Assembly: GCA_000244995.1 (NCBI GenBank) | Contig: CM001438.1 | Span: 2,504,090 to 2,568,089 of the forward strand | DNA: 64,000 nucleotides | From: Burkholderiales bacterium JOSHI_001 | Lineage (GTDB): Bacteria > Pseudomonadota > Gammaproteobacteria > Burkholderiales > Burkholderiaceae_C | Direction of reading: 5' to 3' | In this document: positions 27,003-35,053 of the stretch, piece after piece | Position numbering within the stretch: the first letter of the stretch is position 1 | Layout: each line of letters begins with the position of its first letter | Translations under genes and position numbers: made by a program | The notes under the pieces: generated by a model | What the model saw: the letters and a program-made list of their open reading frames with translations, nothing else | The model's database searches: none | Told to the model about the DNA's origin: nothing

Positions 27003-29438
27003 ATGGTCACCAAGAAGCCCGCCACTGCCCGCCGGTCCACCACCACCGCCCGCCGCGCCCCTGTCAAGCGCGCTCCGCGCGCCCTGACCCCTGTTGCCGC
27101 GCGCGCCGCCACCGCCCGCGTCCAGCTGGCCTTGACCAACGCCACGCCGGTGCTGGCGCCGCAGGCCAACTTTGCCAACGCGTTTGCGGCCTCGCCGCTG
27201 CAGGCCCAGAACCTCACGGCCACAATGCTCAGCGCCAACCGCCCGGGCCTGGACAAGCTGAAAGACGCTGCCGAACTGGTGCATGCGGTGTCGGCCTCGG
27301 GCGACCTGGCGCGCCGGCGCACCCTGATCGCGGGTTTCCGCGAAGCGCGGGCCGACCTGGCCCTGGTGCACCAGATGGCCATGCTGCCGCAGGAGCAGGC
27401 CAACACCTTCATCAAGGACTACCTGGACAACGGCGGTGACCTGGGTGCCGTGTGGCAATGGCTGGGCATGGCCGGCGCGGCGATGCGCGCACCGCGCAGC
27501 CGCGCCGCCCGCGCGGCCGCCACCCGCCACTGGGCGGCGCCCCGGGCCCGGGCCGCGCGCGGTGCGGCGCCGGCCGGCAAGCCGCGCGGGGCCAAGGGCT
27601 GGTTCGACGATGTGGTCAATGCCGTGGGTGGCGCCATCAATGCGGTGGGCAATGCCATCGGCAACGCCGTCAATTCGGTGGTGGACGCCATCGTGAAGGC
27701 CGGCAAGTCCATCGCCGACGCCATCAGCGCGGCGGTGAACTGGACCATCGCGCAGCTGACCGACCTGGTGACCGCGTTGCTGCGTGCCGGCAAGCAGGTG
27801 GCCGACATCCTGGCCGCGGCGGTGAGCAAGGGCGTGGCGCAGTTGCAGAAGTACGTGGAAGCGGTGCTGGCCGCCGGGCGCGCGGTCTACGACGTGTTGT
27901 CCTGGGCGGTCGGCCAGGTGGCCAGCGCCGCGAACGCCGTGGTGGCCAAGCTGCTGGCGCTGGGCAAGACGGTGGTGGACATGGTGCTGAACGTGGTGGC
28001 CATGGGGCGCAACGCGCTCATGGCGGTGTGCCGCGGCCTGATGGCGGCGGGCAAGCGCCTGTTCGACCTGCTGTCGGCGGTGGCCAACCAGGGCTTCGGT
28101 GTCATCCGGGCCATGGTGGACGCACTGCTGGCCGCCGGCCAGCTGGTGCGCAACGTGCTGGCCGAGGCGGCGCGCCTGGCCACCAACGCCTGCCGCCAGG
28201 TGCTGAGCGCGCTGCTGGCCCTGGGCAAGGCGGTGAAGGAACTGCTGGAAGAAGCCATTGCCGCCGCCGGCACGGTGCTGAACGTGGTGGTGCAGACCCT
28301 GCTGGCCCTGGGCCAGAGCCTGGTGCAGGTGCTGCAGGCCACCGCGGCGCTGGTGGCCAACAGCGCCAAGCTGGTGGTGCAGGCGCTCATCGCCATCGGC
28401 CGCACGGTGGCCGAGCTGGTGCAGACGGTGGCCACCATGGCCGTCTCCGCGGCCAAGGCCGTCTTCACGGCGCTGATGGCCGCGGGCCAGAAGCTGGTGA
28501 ACATCCTCACCGCGCTGGCCGGCCGCGCGCTGAGCGCACTGCGCACCGCGCTGGAGGCCTTGCTGGCCATGGGCCAGAGCCTGGCCGCGCTGGTGGCCGA
28601 GATCTGCCAGGGCGTGGGTGAAGCCTTCCGCCGAGGCTTCTTCGAAGGCCTGGTGGCGCTGGGCAAGGCGCCGCTGCTGCTGCTGAAGGCGGCGGCCGAG
28701 ACCAGCGTGTCGGTGCTGCTGCTGGCCTTCGCGGTGGTGATGGAACTGTTCGGTGGCTACAAGCCGCTGTCGTCCATCCCCGGCGCCGTTGAAGAAGCCA
28801 AGAAGGTGTTCGGCACCGCCATCCAGCTGGACCGCGTGAAGATCGGCTTTGCCAAGCTGCCGGGTGACGTGATCCGCTACCTGAACATTGAAATGCCGCG
28901 CGCCTTCACCACCATGTACCTGCTGAACTTCGGCCCCGGTGCGGTGGTGGACATGCAAACCATCATCCATGAGCTGGCCCATGTGTGGCAGGGCGTGCAG
29001 GAAGGGCCGCTGTACATGACCCGTGCGCTGGAAGCGCAGATCGGTGCCGGACTGGACAGCCTGTTCCACGCCGGCCACTACGACGACAGCAAGTCCTATG
29101 AAGTGACCGAAGACGCACTGCGCGCCAACGGTGGCGACCTGAAGAAGTTCAACCCCGAGCAGCAGGCCACCATCGTGGAGTTCTACTGGGGCCGCAAGTT
29201 CAGCGCGCTGGCGGTGCCGGGTGGTTTCCCGTTCAGCGCAGGTGGCCGGCTGCTGCCGGCGCTGGACCTGCTGGAGCCTTACGCCAAGCAGGTGTTCAAG
29301 CCGCTGCGCCCCAGCGCCAGCGCCTTGCTGGGCAGCCAATTGCAGGTGCCAGCCCACTTGATGGCCACGGAAATAGGCACCTCGCTGCGCCGCACCCGCA
29401 AAGCCGCGCCTCGCAAGGCAACGCGTCGCGCCGGCTGA
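27003..29438 (+). CDS. Large amphipathic-repeat protein with C-terminal HExxH metalloprotease-like domain
   Basis: This 811-residue protein has no recognised full-length family. Residues 1-45 are very basic, Ala/Thr/Pro-rich (KKPATARRSTTTARRAP) and lack a signal peptide. Residues about 226-575 hold about twelve 29-residue helical repeats, each starting like VxALLAAGKxV (for example VTALLRAGKQVADILAAAV and VVQALIAIGRTVAELVQTV). Residues about 590-760 form a separate domain with the zinc-type motif IIHELAHVWQ (H656, E657, H660) and a possible third ligand E677. A basic tail (RRTRKAAPRKATRRAG) ends it. ATG at 27003 follows AGGAG. It could be an exported effector or a membrane- or granule-binding protein; neither is shown. 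Confidence 0.85.
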   Translation: MVTKKPATARRSTTTARRAPVKRAPRALTPVAARAATARVQLALTNATPVLAPQANFANAFAASPLQAQNLTATMLSANRPGLDKLKDAAELVHAVSASGDLARRRTLIAGFREARADLALVHQMAMLPQEQANTFIKDYLDNGGDLGAVWQWLGMAGAAMRAPRSRAARAAATRHWAAPRARAARGAAPAGKPRGAKGWFDDVVNAVGGAINAVGNAIGNAVNSVVDAIVKAGKSIADAISAAVNWTIAQLTDLVTALLRAGKQVADILAAAVSKGVAQLQKYVEAVLAAGRAVYDVLSWAVGQVASAANAVVAKLLALGKTVVDMVLNVVAMGRNALMAVCRGLMAAGKRLFDLLSAVANQGFGVIRAMVDALLAAGQLVRNVLAEAARLATNACRQVLSALLALGKAVKELLEEAIAAAGTVLNVVVQTLLALGQSLVQVLQATAALVANSAKLVVQALIAIGRTVAELVQTVATMAVSAAKAVFTALMAAGQKLVNILTALAGRALSALRTALEALLAMGQSLAALVAEICQGVGEAFRRGFFEGLVALGKAPLLLLKAAAETSVSVLLLAFAVVMELFGGYKPLSSIPGAVEEAKKVFGTAIQLDRVKIGFAKLPGDVIRYLNIEMPRAFTTMYLLNFGPGAVVDMQTIIHELAHVWQGVQEGPLYMTRALEAQIGAGLDSLFHAGHYDDSKSYEVTEDALRANGGDLKKFNPEQQATIVEFYWGRKFSALAVPGGFPFSAGGRLLPALDLLEPYAKQVFKPLRPSASALLGSQLQVPAHLMATEIGTSLRRTRKAAPRKATRRAG

Positions 29439-29445
29439 GCACGCG

Positions 29446-30609
29446 TCAGGTGGAGGGCATCGCGCCGGGCCGGTCGTCCAGCGCGATGTCCACCATCAGC
29501 GCATTGGCCAGCGCGCCCAGTTCGGCGCGCAGCGCGTCCTGGTTCTGCGCCTGCGGCACCAGCAGGTGTGCGCCCACCTTGAAGGTCTGGCGGCCCTGCA
29601 CCCCGGTGCGCAGCAGTTCGGTGTGGATGCTCTCGATGCTGATGCCGCGTTCGGCCAGGGTGCGCGTCAGGCGCGCCACGATGCCGGCGCGGTCGTCGCC
29701 CACCAGTTCCAGTTCCATGCTGCGCAGGCCGCTGGCCAGCACACCATCGGCGCTGCGGGCGATCATCACCTTCAGGCCCAGGCTTTCCAGCCCCTGCAGC
29801 GCGGCAAACAGCCCGTCCGCGTTGGCCGGCGGTACCTCGAAGTGCACCATGCCAGCAAATTCGCCGGCCAGCCGGGTCATGCGGCTGGCGCACCAGTTGG
29901 CGCCGTGGCGCTCGGCGCGTTCGGCCAGCGCGTTCACGATGCCGGGCCGGTCGGCGCCCACCACGGTGACCACCAGCGCGGTGGAAGCGGGCGGGGTGTC
30001 GTCGGTCAGCACCACGGCCTTGCGGATCATGGGGGCCTTGGTGGCGTAGGTGGTGTCCTGTACCTTGGCGGGCAGTTCCCGAAAGTCGCGCGCATGGCGC
30101 ACCACCTGGGTCAGCAGGGCCAGGCCCATGGGGGCCAGCGCGCGTTCCCACAGGCTGCGCGCGGTTTCGCCCTTGCCCACGAAGCACCAGTCCTGCGCGG
30201 CCAGGGCGCCGGCGTCCCAGCCGTCGGCCAGGTGGTACACCGAGCCGCCGGCGATGGGGTCGCCTTCCAGGATGGTCCATTCCACCGCCGCAATGCCGCG
30301 GTGGCGAGGCAGCAGGGAAGGGTGGTAGCCCACACCGCCCAGGCGCGAGCGGGCCAGCGCCTCGTTGCTGACCCGCGCGTGGGTGTGCGCGGCCACGATC
30401 AGGTCGGTGCCTTCGGGCACCGCCTCACCGCCCACCAGTTTGGGGTTGGACTGAACGTGCACCGGCAGGCCGGCGGCCTGGGCCGCGAGTGCCAGGCGGT
30501 CGTCAGCGGCCGGGGCGACCACGGCATTGATCGTGACCCCCGACTCCCTGCGCAGGGCTTCCAGCACCGAAGCGCCAAAGAAGCGTGAACCGACCAAGGT
30601 GCATTGCAT
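29446..30609 (-). CDS. Formyltransferase-like domain fused to tandem ACT domains
   Basis: This 387-residue protein has an N-terminal formyltransferase fold (residues 1-205). The motif GYHPSLLPRHRG and GWDAGALAAQ resemble the hydrolase domain of 10-formyl-THF dehydrogenase; the usual catalytic Asn before HPS is Gly, while the His and Asp are kept. Residues about 210-375 form two ACT domains (VVTVVGADRPGIVNALAERAERHG and ELVGDDRAGIVARLTRTLAERG), like the glycine-cleavage repressor GcvR. PurU has the opposite order, with ACT first. It may be a folate enzyme gated by an amino acid, but this is inference. Confidence 0.82.
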   Translation of the reverse strand: MQCTLVGSRFFGASVLEALRRESGVTINAVVAPAADDRLALAAQAAGLPVHVQSNPKLVGGEAVPEGTDLIVAAHTHARVSNEALARSRLGGVGYHPSLLPRHRGIAAVEWTILEGDPIAGGSVYHLADGWDAGALAAQDWCFVGKGETARSLWERALAPMGLALLTQVVRHARDFRELPAKVQDTTYATKAPMIRKAVVLTDDTPPASTALVVTVVGADRPGIVNALAERAERHGANWCASRMTRLAGEFAGMVHFEVPPANADGLFAALQGLESLGLKVMIARSADGVLASGLRSMELELVGDDRAGIVARLTRTLAERGISIESIHTELLRTGVQGRQTFKVGAHLLVPQAQNQDALRAELGALANALMVDIALDDRPGAMPST

Positions 30610-30918
30610 GCGCTGTCTCCGATTTTCAGGGCTCTGTTTGGGCTGTCACTGTAGCCGCTGGTTCAGGGGACATTCCCGTGGCGCGGTGTTCCGTGAGCCG
30701 GAAAAACCAATATTCAAACAGGGAAAAAAGCCCGTCGGTCTTCTTGACATTCAGCAAGGATGCGCCGAGTCGCAGTCAATGAAATCAAGCACTTAAGTGT
30801 CTGGTCCGCGAAATGCTTAGTGAATGGGCAAAAGCAGAACACGTGTTGGGTTCGGGTGCACCGCAGGGCACAGAAGCAGCGGCGCAGGATTGAATTAACT
30901 TCAAACCAAGGGACCGGA
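30610..30918. other. 309-base intergenic region before the PEP-CTERM gene
   Basis: This region is less GC-rich than its surroundings and has no convincing gene. It holds the upstream ends of the divergent formyltransferase-ACT gene and the PEP-CTERM gene. The only candidate regulatory signal seen is the -24/-12-type site at 30802-30817. Confidence 0.6.
30802..30817 (+). promoter_or_regulatory. Candidate sigma-54 promoter of the PEP-CTERM gene
   Basis: TGGTCCGCGAAATGCT has GG and GC separated by exactly ten bases, as required for -24/-12 elements, and conserves TGG and TGC. It would start transcription about 90 bases before the start codon at 30919. PEP-CTERM genes in some betaproteobacteria depend on the PrsK/PrsR/sigma-54 system. 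The match is partial, so confidence is modest. Confidence 0.4.
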
Positions 30919-31500
30919 ATGCGATTCAACAAAGTAGCGTTTGCTGCGGCAACTTTGATCCTGGGGCTGTGGGCCGCTTCGGCTCAGGCGTACTTGGTGG
31001 ATTCCTTGATCGGACAGTCCAACCTGGGCAACTCGGGCGACGCCACCGAGGAGGCCGCTCTGGAGGCGATCCTGGGTTTCAACGTGACCCTGGACACCAA
31101 GGTCAACACACCCAATCCAAGCTTGGTGGCCATTCAAGATGGTCCCGGTCAATGGGTGATTGACATTGCGCCGGACACACCGGGCTATTTCCTGCTGAAG
31201 ATGGGTGTGCCGAATGGTTCTGGTCTGGCGGACACCTACTTCTTTCAGAACATTGGAGAGTTGGACAAGTTGGTGTGGACCGATGCCCAAGTGAACTTCC
31301 TGACCGGCGGGGATTGCGGGCTGAACGGGGCGCCGAACTCCTGCAACATCGGACGCTTGAGCCACTACACGACCTTTGACGGAGGTGGTGGCGGTGGCGG
31401 CGGCGGGGGGGGTGGCAATGCACCCGAACCCGCTACGCTGGCTTTGGTGGGCCTGGCCTTGGCCAGTGCGGGTTGGGCATCGCGGCGCCGCAAGGGCTGA
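30919..31500 (+). CDS. PEP-CTERM sorting domain-containing exported protein
   Basis: This 193-residue protein has a signal peptide (KVAFAAATLILGLWAASAQA), a mature domain of about 130 residues with two Cys (GGDCGLNGAPNSCN), a run of about a dozen Gly, and a C-terminal sorting signal: PEPATLALVGLALAS then RRRKG. The sorting signal is processed by an exosortase (EpsH/XrtA family), not in this window. Such proteins are exported to the surface or extracellular matrix. ATG at 30919 has GGACCGGA upstream. It ends before a strong terminator. Confidence 0.92.
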   Translation: MRFNKVAFAAATLILGLWAASAQAYLVDSLIGQSNLGNSGDATEEAALEAILGFNVTLDTKVNTPNPSLVAIQDGPGQWVIDIAPDTPGYFLLKMGVPNGSGLADTYFFQNIGELDKLVWTDAQVNFLTGGDCGLNGAPNSCNIGRLSHYTTFDGGGGGGGGGGGGNAPEPATLALVGLALASAGWASRRRKG

Positions 31501-31514
31501 CCAGGGCCGTATCC

Positions 31515-31549
31515 GCAAACAACCCGCCGCAGCGGGTTGTTTGCTTTTT
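31515..31549 (+). terminator. Rho-independent terminator of the PEP-CTERM gene
   Basis: A perfect 13-bp stem (GCAAACAACCCGC with GCGGGTTGTTTGC) with loop CGCA is followed by five T. It lies 15 bases after the PEP-CTERM gene stop and before the end of the convergent protease gene. Confidence 0.95.
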
Positions 31550-31579
31550 GGCAGGCTGTTGCGGTCCGCGGTTCCCGTG

Positions 31580-33322
31580 TCACTGATTGACGGTCACCGA
31601 TGCGCTGCCTCGGTTGCCTGCCGCGTCGTCCACCACCAATTGCAGGGTGTGGCTTCCGGCGCTGGTCTTGCGGGTGTTCCAGGCCCACGACAGACTCGCA
31701 CCGGTGCCGCTGGCCACCAGTTTGCCGTCCAGGAAGAGTTGCTGCTTCAGCCCCGCGCTGCCGCTGTTGTCGCTGGCGCTGGTGCTCACAGGGACATTGC
31801 CACTCACGGTGCTGCCAGCGAGTGGGTTCTTGATTTGCACTGATGGGGGCGTGGTGTCGGCCACCACCGGATTGGCCACCGTCACATTCACCGTGGTGGA
31901 GGCTTTGCTGTTGCCCGCAGCGTCATAGGCCGTGGTCGCCAGGCTGGCCGAACCGTTGGCCACTTTCGTGCTGTCCCAGGTGAACTGGTAGGGCGCGGTG
32001 GTGTCCGTGGCCAAGAGGCTGCCGTTCACCCGCAGTTCCACGCGAGCCACCCCGACGTTGTCGCTGGCGCTTGCGTCCACCGCCACCAGCCCACTGACAC
32101 TGGCGCCGGCCAGGGGATTGGCAATGGCCGTTGCCGGCGGCAGGGTGTCGGCGGCAGAGGCCGCGAGGGCAGCAGCCACCGCGGCCGGTGCGTTGACACG
32201 GCCGTAGCCAAAGTAGATGTCACGCCCGACCGCCCCCAGGTCCGTGGCGGAGGAATACAAGGCCGTTTCCAATTGCGCTGGTGTCAGTGCCGGCCTGGCG
32301 GCCATCATCAGCGCCACCACGCCGGCGGTCACCGGGCTGGCGAACGACGTTCCATTCCAGGCTGTGTAGCCGCCGCTGCGGTCGGTGGTCCAGATGCCGA
32401 CGCCTGGGGCGGACATGGCGACGAAGCTGCCGTAACTGGACCAAGTGGCCTTGGCGTCGGCGCTGTCGGTGGCCGATACCGGGATCATGGTGGTGGTGGG
32501 TGCGATGCCTTCATCGATGCCGTTGTTGCCGGCACACACGACGACCAGCCCGCCCTTGTTCTTCATGTACTGCGCGGCGCTTTGCACGCTGGCACTGCCA
32601 GCCACGCCAACGTAGCTGATGTTGGCCACGCGCGCGCCGTTGTCTGCGGCCCAGGTCAGTCCCTGCGCCACGGTGCTCCAGTAGGCGTAAGCCGTCGGGT
32701 CGGCAATGCGCACCGGCATGATCTTCGCGGCCCCGGCCACGCCCGCCACGCCAATGGCGTTGTCGGTGGCCGCAGCGGCCGTGCCCGCCACTGCCGTGCC
32801 ATGGCCGTGCGGGTCGCTGGTGTCGCTGTTGTAGTTGTAGAAATTCCAACCCGGCACCAGGCGCGAGACCAGGTCGGCGTGGCTGCTCGTCACACCGGTG
32901 TCCAGCACGGCGATCGTCACGCCCGCGCCCTGGGAGGTGTCCCATGCTGCCCCGGCGTTGATCTTGCCCAGGTGCCATTGGCTGCCCAGGTACGGGTCGT
33001 TGCTCACATAGCCTGGCGCGACCCGGCGGTCCAGTTCTGCGAACTTCAGCAAGGGGTGGTGGGCCAGCAACTGCTGCACGGCCACTTCCGAGGCATGGGC
33101 AGGCAGGTCCACGATGTGCAGGTCGGTGTTGCCGACGCGACGCGCCACGCCGCGATGCGGCTGCAGCACCTTGGCCAGATCAGCGGCCGACAAGCCGGCG
33201 CGTGTCTGCAGCAGCAGGCGACCCGGTGCCCATTCCTGGGTCTGGCCCAGGGCCATGGGGCCGCACAAAAGGCACAGAGACGCCAGCGCGATGTCGCGCA
33301 TCTTGTTCCCACGATGTCCCAC
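31580..33322 (-). CDS. Secreted subtilisin-family (S8) serine protease with Ig-like repeats
   Basis: This 580-residue protease has a signal sequence (IALASLCLLCGPMALG), an inhibitor-like propeptide (residues about 30-100) and an S8 catalytic domain with the full triad: D141 (VLDTGV), H172 (HGHGTAVAG) and S326 (NGTSFASP). N266 lies in the oxyanion region (AGNNG). Two bacterial Ig-like domains follow (about 393-487 and 488-580; each begins with a DTxPP element). The start is taken as GTG at 33322, which has GAGGAAGA upstream; ATG at 33301 is an alternative. Its leader carries a c-di-GMP-I riboswitch-like aptamer. Confidence 0.93.
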   Translation of the reverse strand: MGHRGNKMRDIALASLCLLCGPMALGQTQEWAPGRLLLQTRAGLSAADLAKVLQPHRGVARRVGNTDLHIVDLPAHASEVAVQQLLAHHPLLKFAELDRRVAPGYVSNDPYLGSQWHLGKINAGAAWDTSQGAGVTIAVLDTGVTSSHADLVSRLVPGWNFYNYNSDTSDPHGHGTAVAGTAAAATDNAIGVAGVAGAAKIMPVRIADPTAYAYWSTVAQGLTWAADNGARVANISYVGVAGSASVQSAAQYMKNKGGLVVVCAGNNGIDEGIAPTTTMIPVSATDSADAKATWSSYGSFVAMSAPGVGIWTTDRSGGYTAWNGTSFASPVTAGVVALMMAARPALTPAQLETALYSSATDLGAVGRDIYFGYGRVNAPAAVAAALAASAADTLPPATAIANPLAGASVSGLVAVDASASDNVGVARVELRVNGSLLATDTTAPYQFTWDSTKVANGSASLATTAYDAAGNSKASTTVNVTVANPVVADTTPPSVQIKNPLAGSTVSGNVPVSTSASDNSGSAGLKQQLFLDGKLVASGTGASLSWAWNTRKTSAGSHTLQLVVDDAAGNRGSASVTVNQ

Positions 33323-33455
33323 GACGTTCTTCCTCGAACAGCGGGCCTCAATGCCGGAGGGCCGTGGCTGCCGATCAACGAGCGGGACGGATCACGGGAC
33401 ACGGCCTGCGTGCCCGGCATGTCACGCACCCCCAAGCATGTGAGGGTGCCTGCTC

Positions 33456-33545
33456 GATCTGGCAGTCCAGCCGTCCTGGGACCGAAGCCCTTTAGACCGA
33501 TGACTTTGCGCACCGCGCTTTCGCGCGGGATGCCCTTGACAGACC
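33456..33545 (-). promoter_or_regulatory. Cyclic di-GMP-I (GEMM) riboswitch-like aptamer in the leader of the subtilase gene
   Basis: Read on the minus strand, P1 pairs GGTCTG (33545-33540) with CAGATC (33461-33456). Next comes AAGGGC-ATC, then a 6-bp stem CCGCGC/GCGCGG closed by a GAAA tetraloop, then GCGCAAAGTC, matching the GEMM signature GACGCAAAGCC. The tetraloop-receptor-like CGGTCTAAAG and AGGAC follow, and then GGCTGGACTGCC matching the 3' P1 side. The order and stem lengths equal those of the Vc2 aptamer. After it, the leader forms a GCACCC/GGGGTGC hairpin and reaches the protease start about 130 bases later. The expression platform is not resolved. Confidence 0.83.
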
Positions 33546-33715
33546 TTTGACAGCTCTGAACATTGGTTGCGTTGGCAACCTTTCAGCGCAGACAAGCCAT
33601 TGTGTGCGAGTGCATTTCGTTACCCGGCTGTGATGTGTCAAATTTGCCGCAGCGTGGCGCGCATTCCGGTGCAACGGGATGTCACTGGTGTGCATGTTTG
33701 CGCACCGGGCCGCGG

Positions 33716-33838
33716 TCAGCGCTCAGCGGTTGTCGGCGGCCGGGCGGCCACGGCGAAGACCTGCACGCCGGGTTGCGCGTTCAGGGCCTGCAGCACCTCT
33801 GCGCCGAAACGGCGCGATCCCGCCAAGGTGCACTTCAT
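33716..33838 (-). pseudogene. Truncated N-terminal copy of the formyltransferase-like gene
   Basis: This short reading frame of 40 codons starts MKCTLAGSRRFGAEVLQAL and ends in a stop. It matches the first 40 residues of the formyltransferase-ACT protein at 29446-30609 (MQCTLVGSRFFGASVLEAL) in about half of positions. The rest of the protein is missing. It is most simply a gene remnant from duplication and deletion. A small expressed peptide cannot be excluded. Confidence 0.7.
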
Positions 33839-33909
33839 CGATCGTTCACCTTGAATTGGTGATGACTTCGCCGAGCGCCCTGGGCATGGGCCGCGCGGCG
33901 GGTGGCGCG

Positions 33910-34857
33910 TCAGCGAATGGCCACCGGGTTGATCATGGACTGTACCGAGCCCTGGTACTTGTTCTGGCCCAGCACGAACATGAACTCGTAGGCCTTGTCC
34001 TTGGCCAGTTCGGCGGTGTTGATGTTCTCCAGGATGTAGGTGCCGTTCATCGGCAGCAGGATCTGGTGCACCTCGAACACGCCGGCGCCTTGCTCGAAGG
34101 GAATGGCCTCCACCGCCCAGGTGTCGGCGCCCACCGCCACCACGCCCTTGCTGACCAGGTAGCGGGCGCCTTCGCGGCCGATGCCGGGCTCCACCGAGCC
34201 ATAGCGCTTGGGGTCGCTGTCGATCAGGCTGAGCCAGCCGGTGTGGAAGATCACCACGTCGCCCTGGCGGATCTCCACGCCCTGCTTCTTGGCCACGGCC
34301 TCGATCTCGGCCTTGTTGAACGCGGTGCCTTCCTTGACCACGGGCACGCCGTAGTGCGCCGCCATGTCCAGCAGCACGCCGCGCGTCACCATGGGGGGCA
34401 CCTTGTCGGCGCCCAGCTTCTTCAGCCCGCCGATGCCGGCGAATTCACCCCACTTGTTGCCGTTGTAGTAGCGGTCGCCGATGCCGATGTGGCCCAGCCC
34501 GTCCAGCTGGGTGCCGATGCCGGTCCAGCAGTTCAGGATGTCGTCGTTGTAGGTGGTCTTGGTGGGGCCCAGGCCGTCGGCGTTGCCGACCTGGCCCGGC
34601 TGCACGATGTAGATGGAGCAGGTGCGCGGCGGGTAGGCCGGCGTGCTGGTGTTCACCGTGATGCCCAGGGAATACACCTTGCCGGCCTTCACCAGCCGGG
34701 ACGCCTGCAAGGCCAGGTCGGGTGTCAGGTAGTTGGCCGCGCCCAGTTCGTCGTTGGCGCCCCACTTGCTGGGGTACCAGCTGGCCGCTTGTGCCAGCGC
34801 GGCGGTGGTGGCGGTGCAGGCCAGGGCGGCCGCAATGAACGCTTTCAGTCGTGTCAT
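33910..34857 (-). CDS. Exported cyclase family protein (kynurenine formamidase-like)
   Basis: This 315-residue protein has a signal peptide (FIAAALACTATTAALAQA). Its mature part has the cyclase/KynB fold signature: DELGAANYLTPDLALQA near the N-terminus, TQLDGLGHIGIG in place of the HxGTHxDxPxH metal motif, and GDVVIFHTGWL. Family members hydrolyse amide or ester bonds using a metal; the metal motif here is diverged. An AGAGGAG ribosome site precedes ATG at 34857. The substrate is unknown. Confidence 0.82.
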   Translation of the reverse strand: MTRLKAFIAAALACTATTAALAQAASWYPSKWGANDELGAANYLTPDLALQASRLVKAGKVYSLGITVNTSTPAYPPRTCSIYIVQPGQVGNADGLGPTKTTYNDDILNCWTGIGTQLDGLGHIGIGDRYYNGNKWGEFAGIGGLKKLGADKVPPMVTRGVLLDMAAHYGVPVVKEGTAFNKAEIEAVAKKQGVEIRQGDVVIFHTGWLSLIDSDPKRYGSVEPGIGREGARYLVSKGVVAVGADTWAVEAIPFEQGAGVFEVHQILLPMNGTYILENINTAELAKDKAYEFMFVLGQNKYQGSVQSMINPVAIR

Positions 34858-35053
34858 GCCATGCTCCTCTTGGTGTGGAACGCTGGGGCACCTTGGCGGT
34901 GCCGCGGCGAGGGCTTCGGCGTCGCCGAAGGAGGTGCATTCTTTGCGCGCTGTCGTCCAACGTGTGCTGGGTATTCCCCAGGCTGGTGGTGTCGCCGGTT
35001 TGACAGTGTGCACCGCCCGCTTCCGCTGGGCGGCAGCCAGCGGGCCGGCGGCT

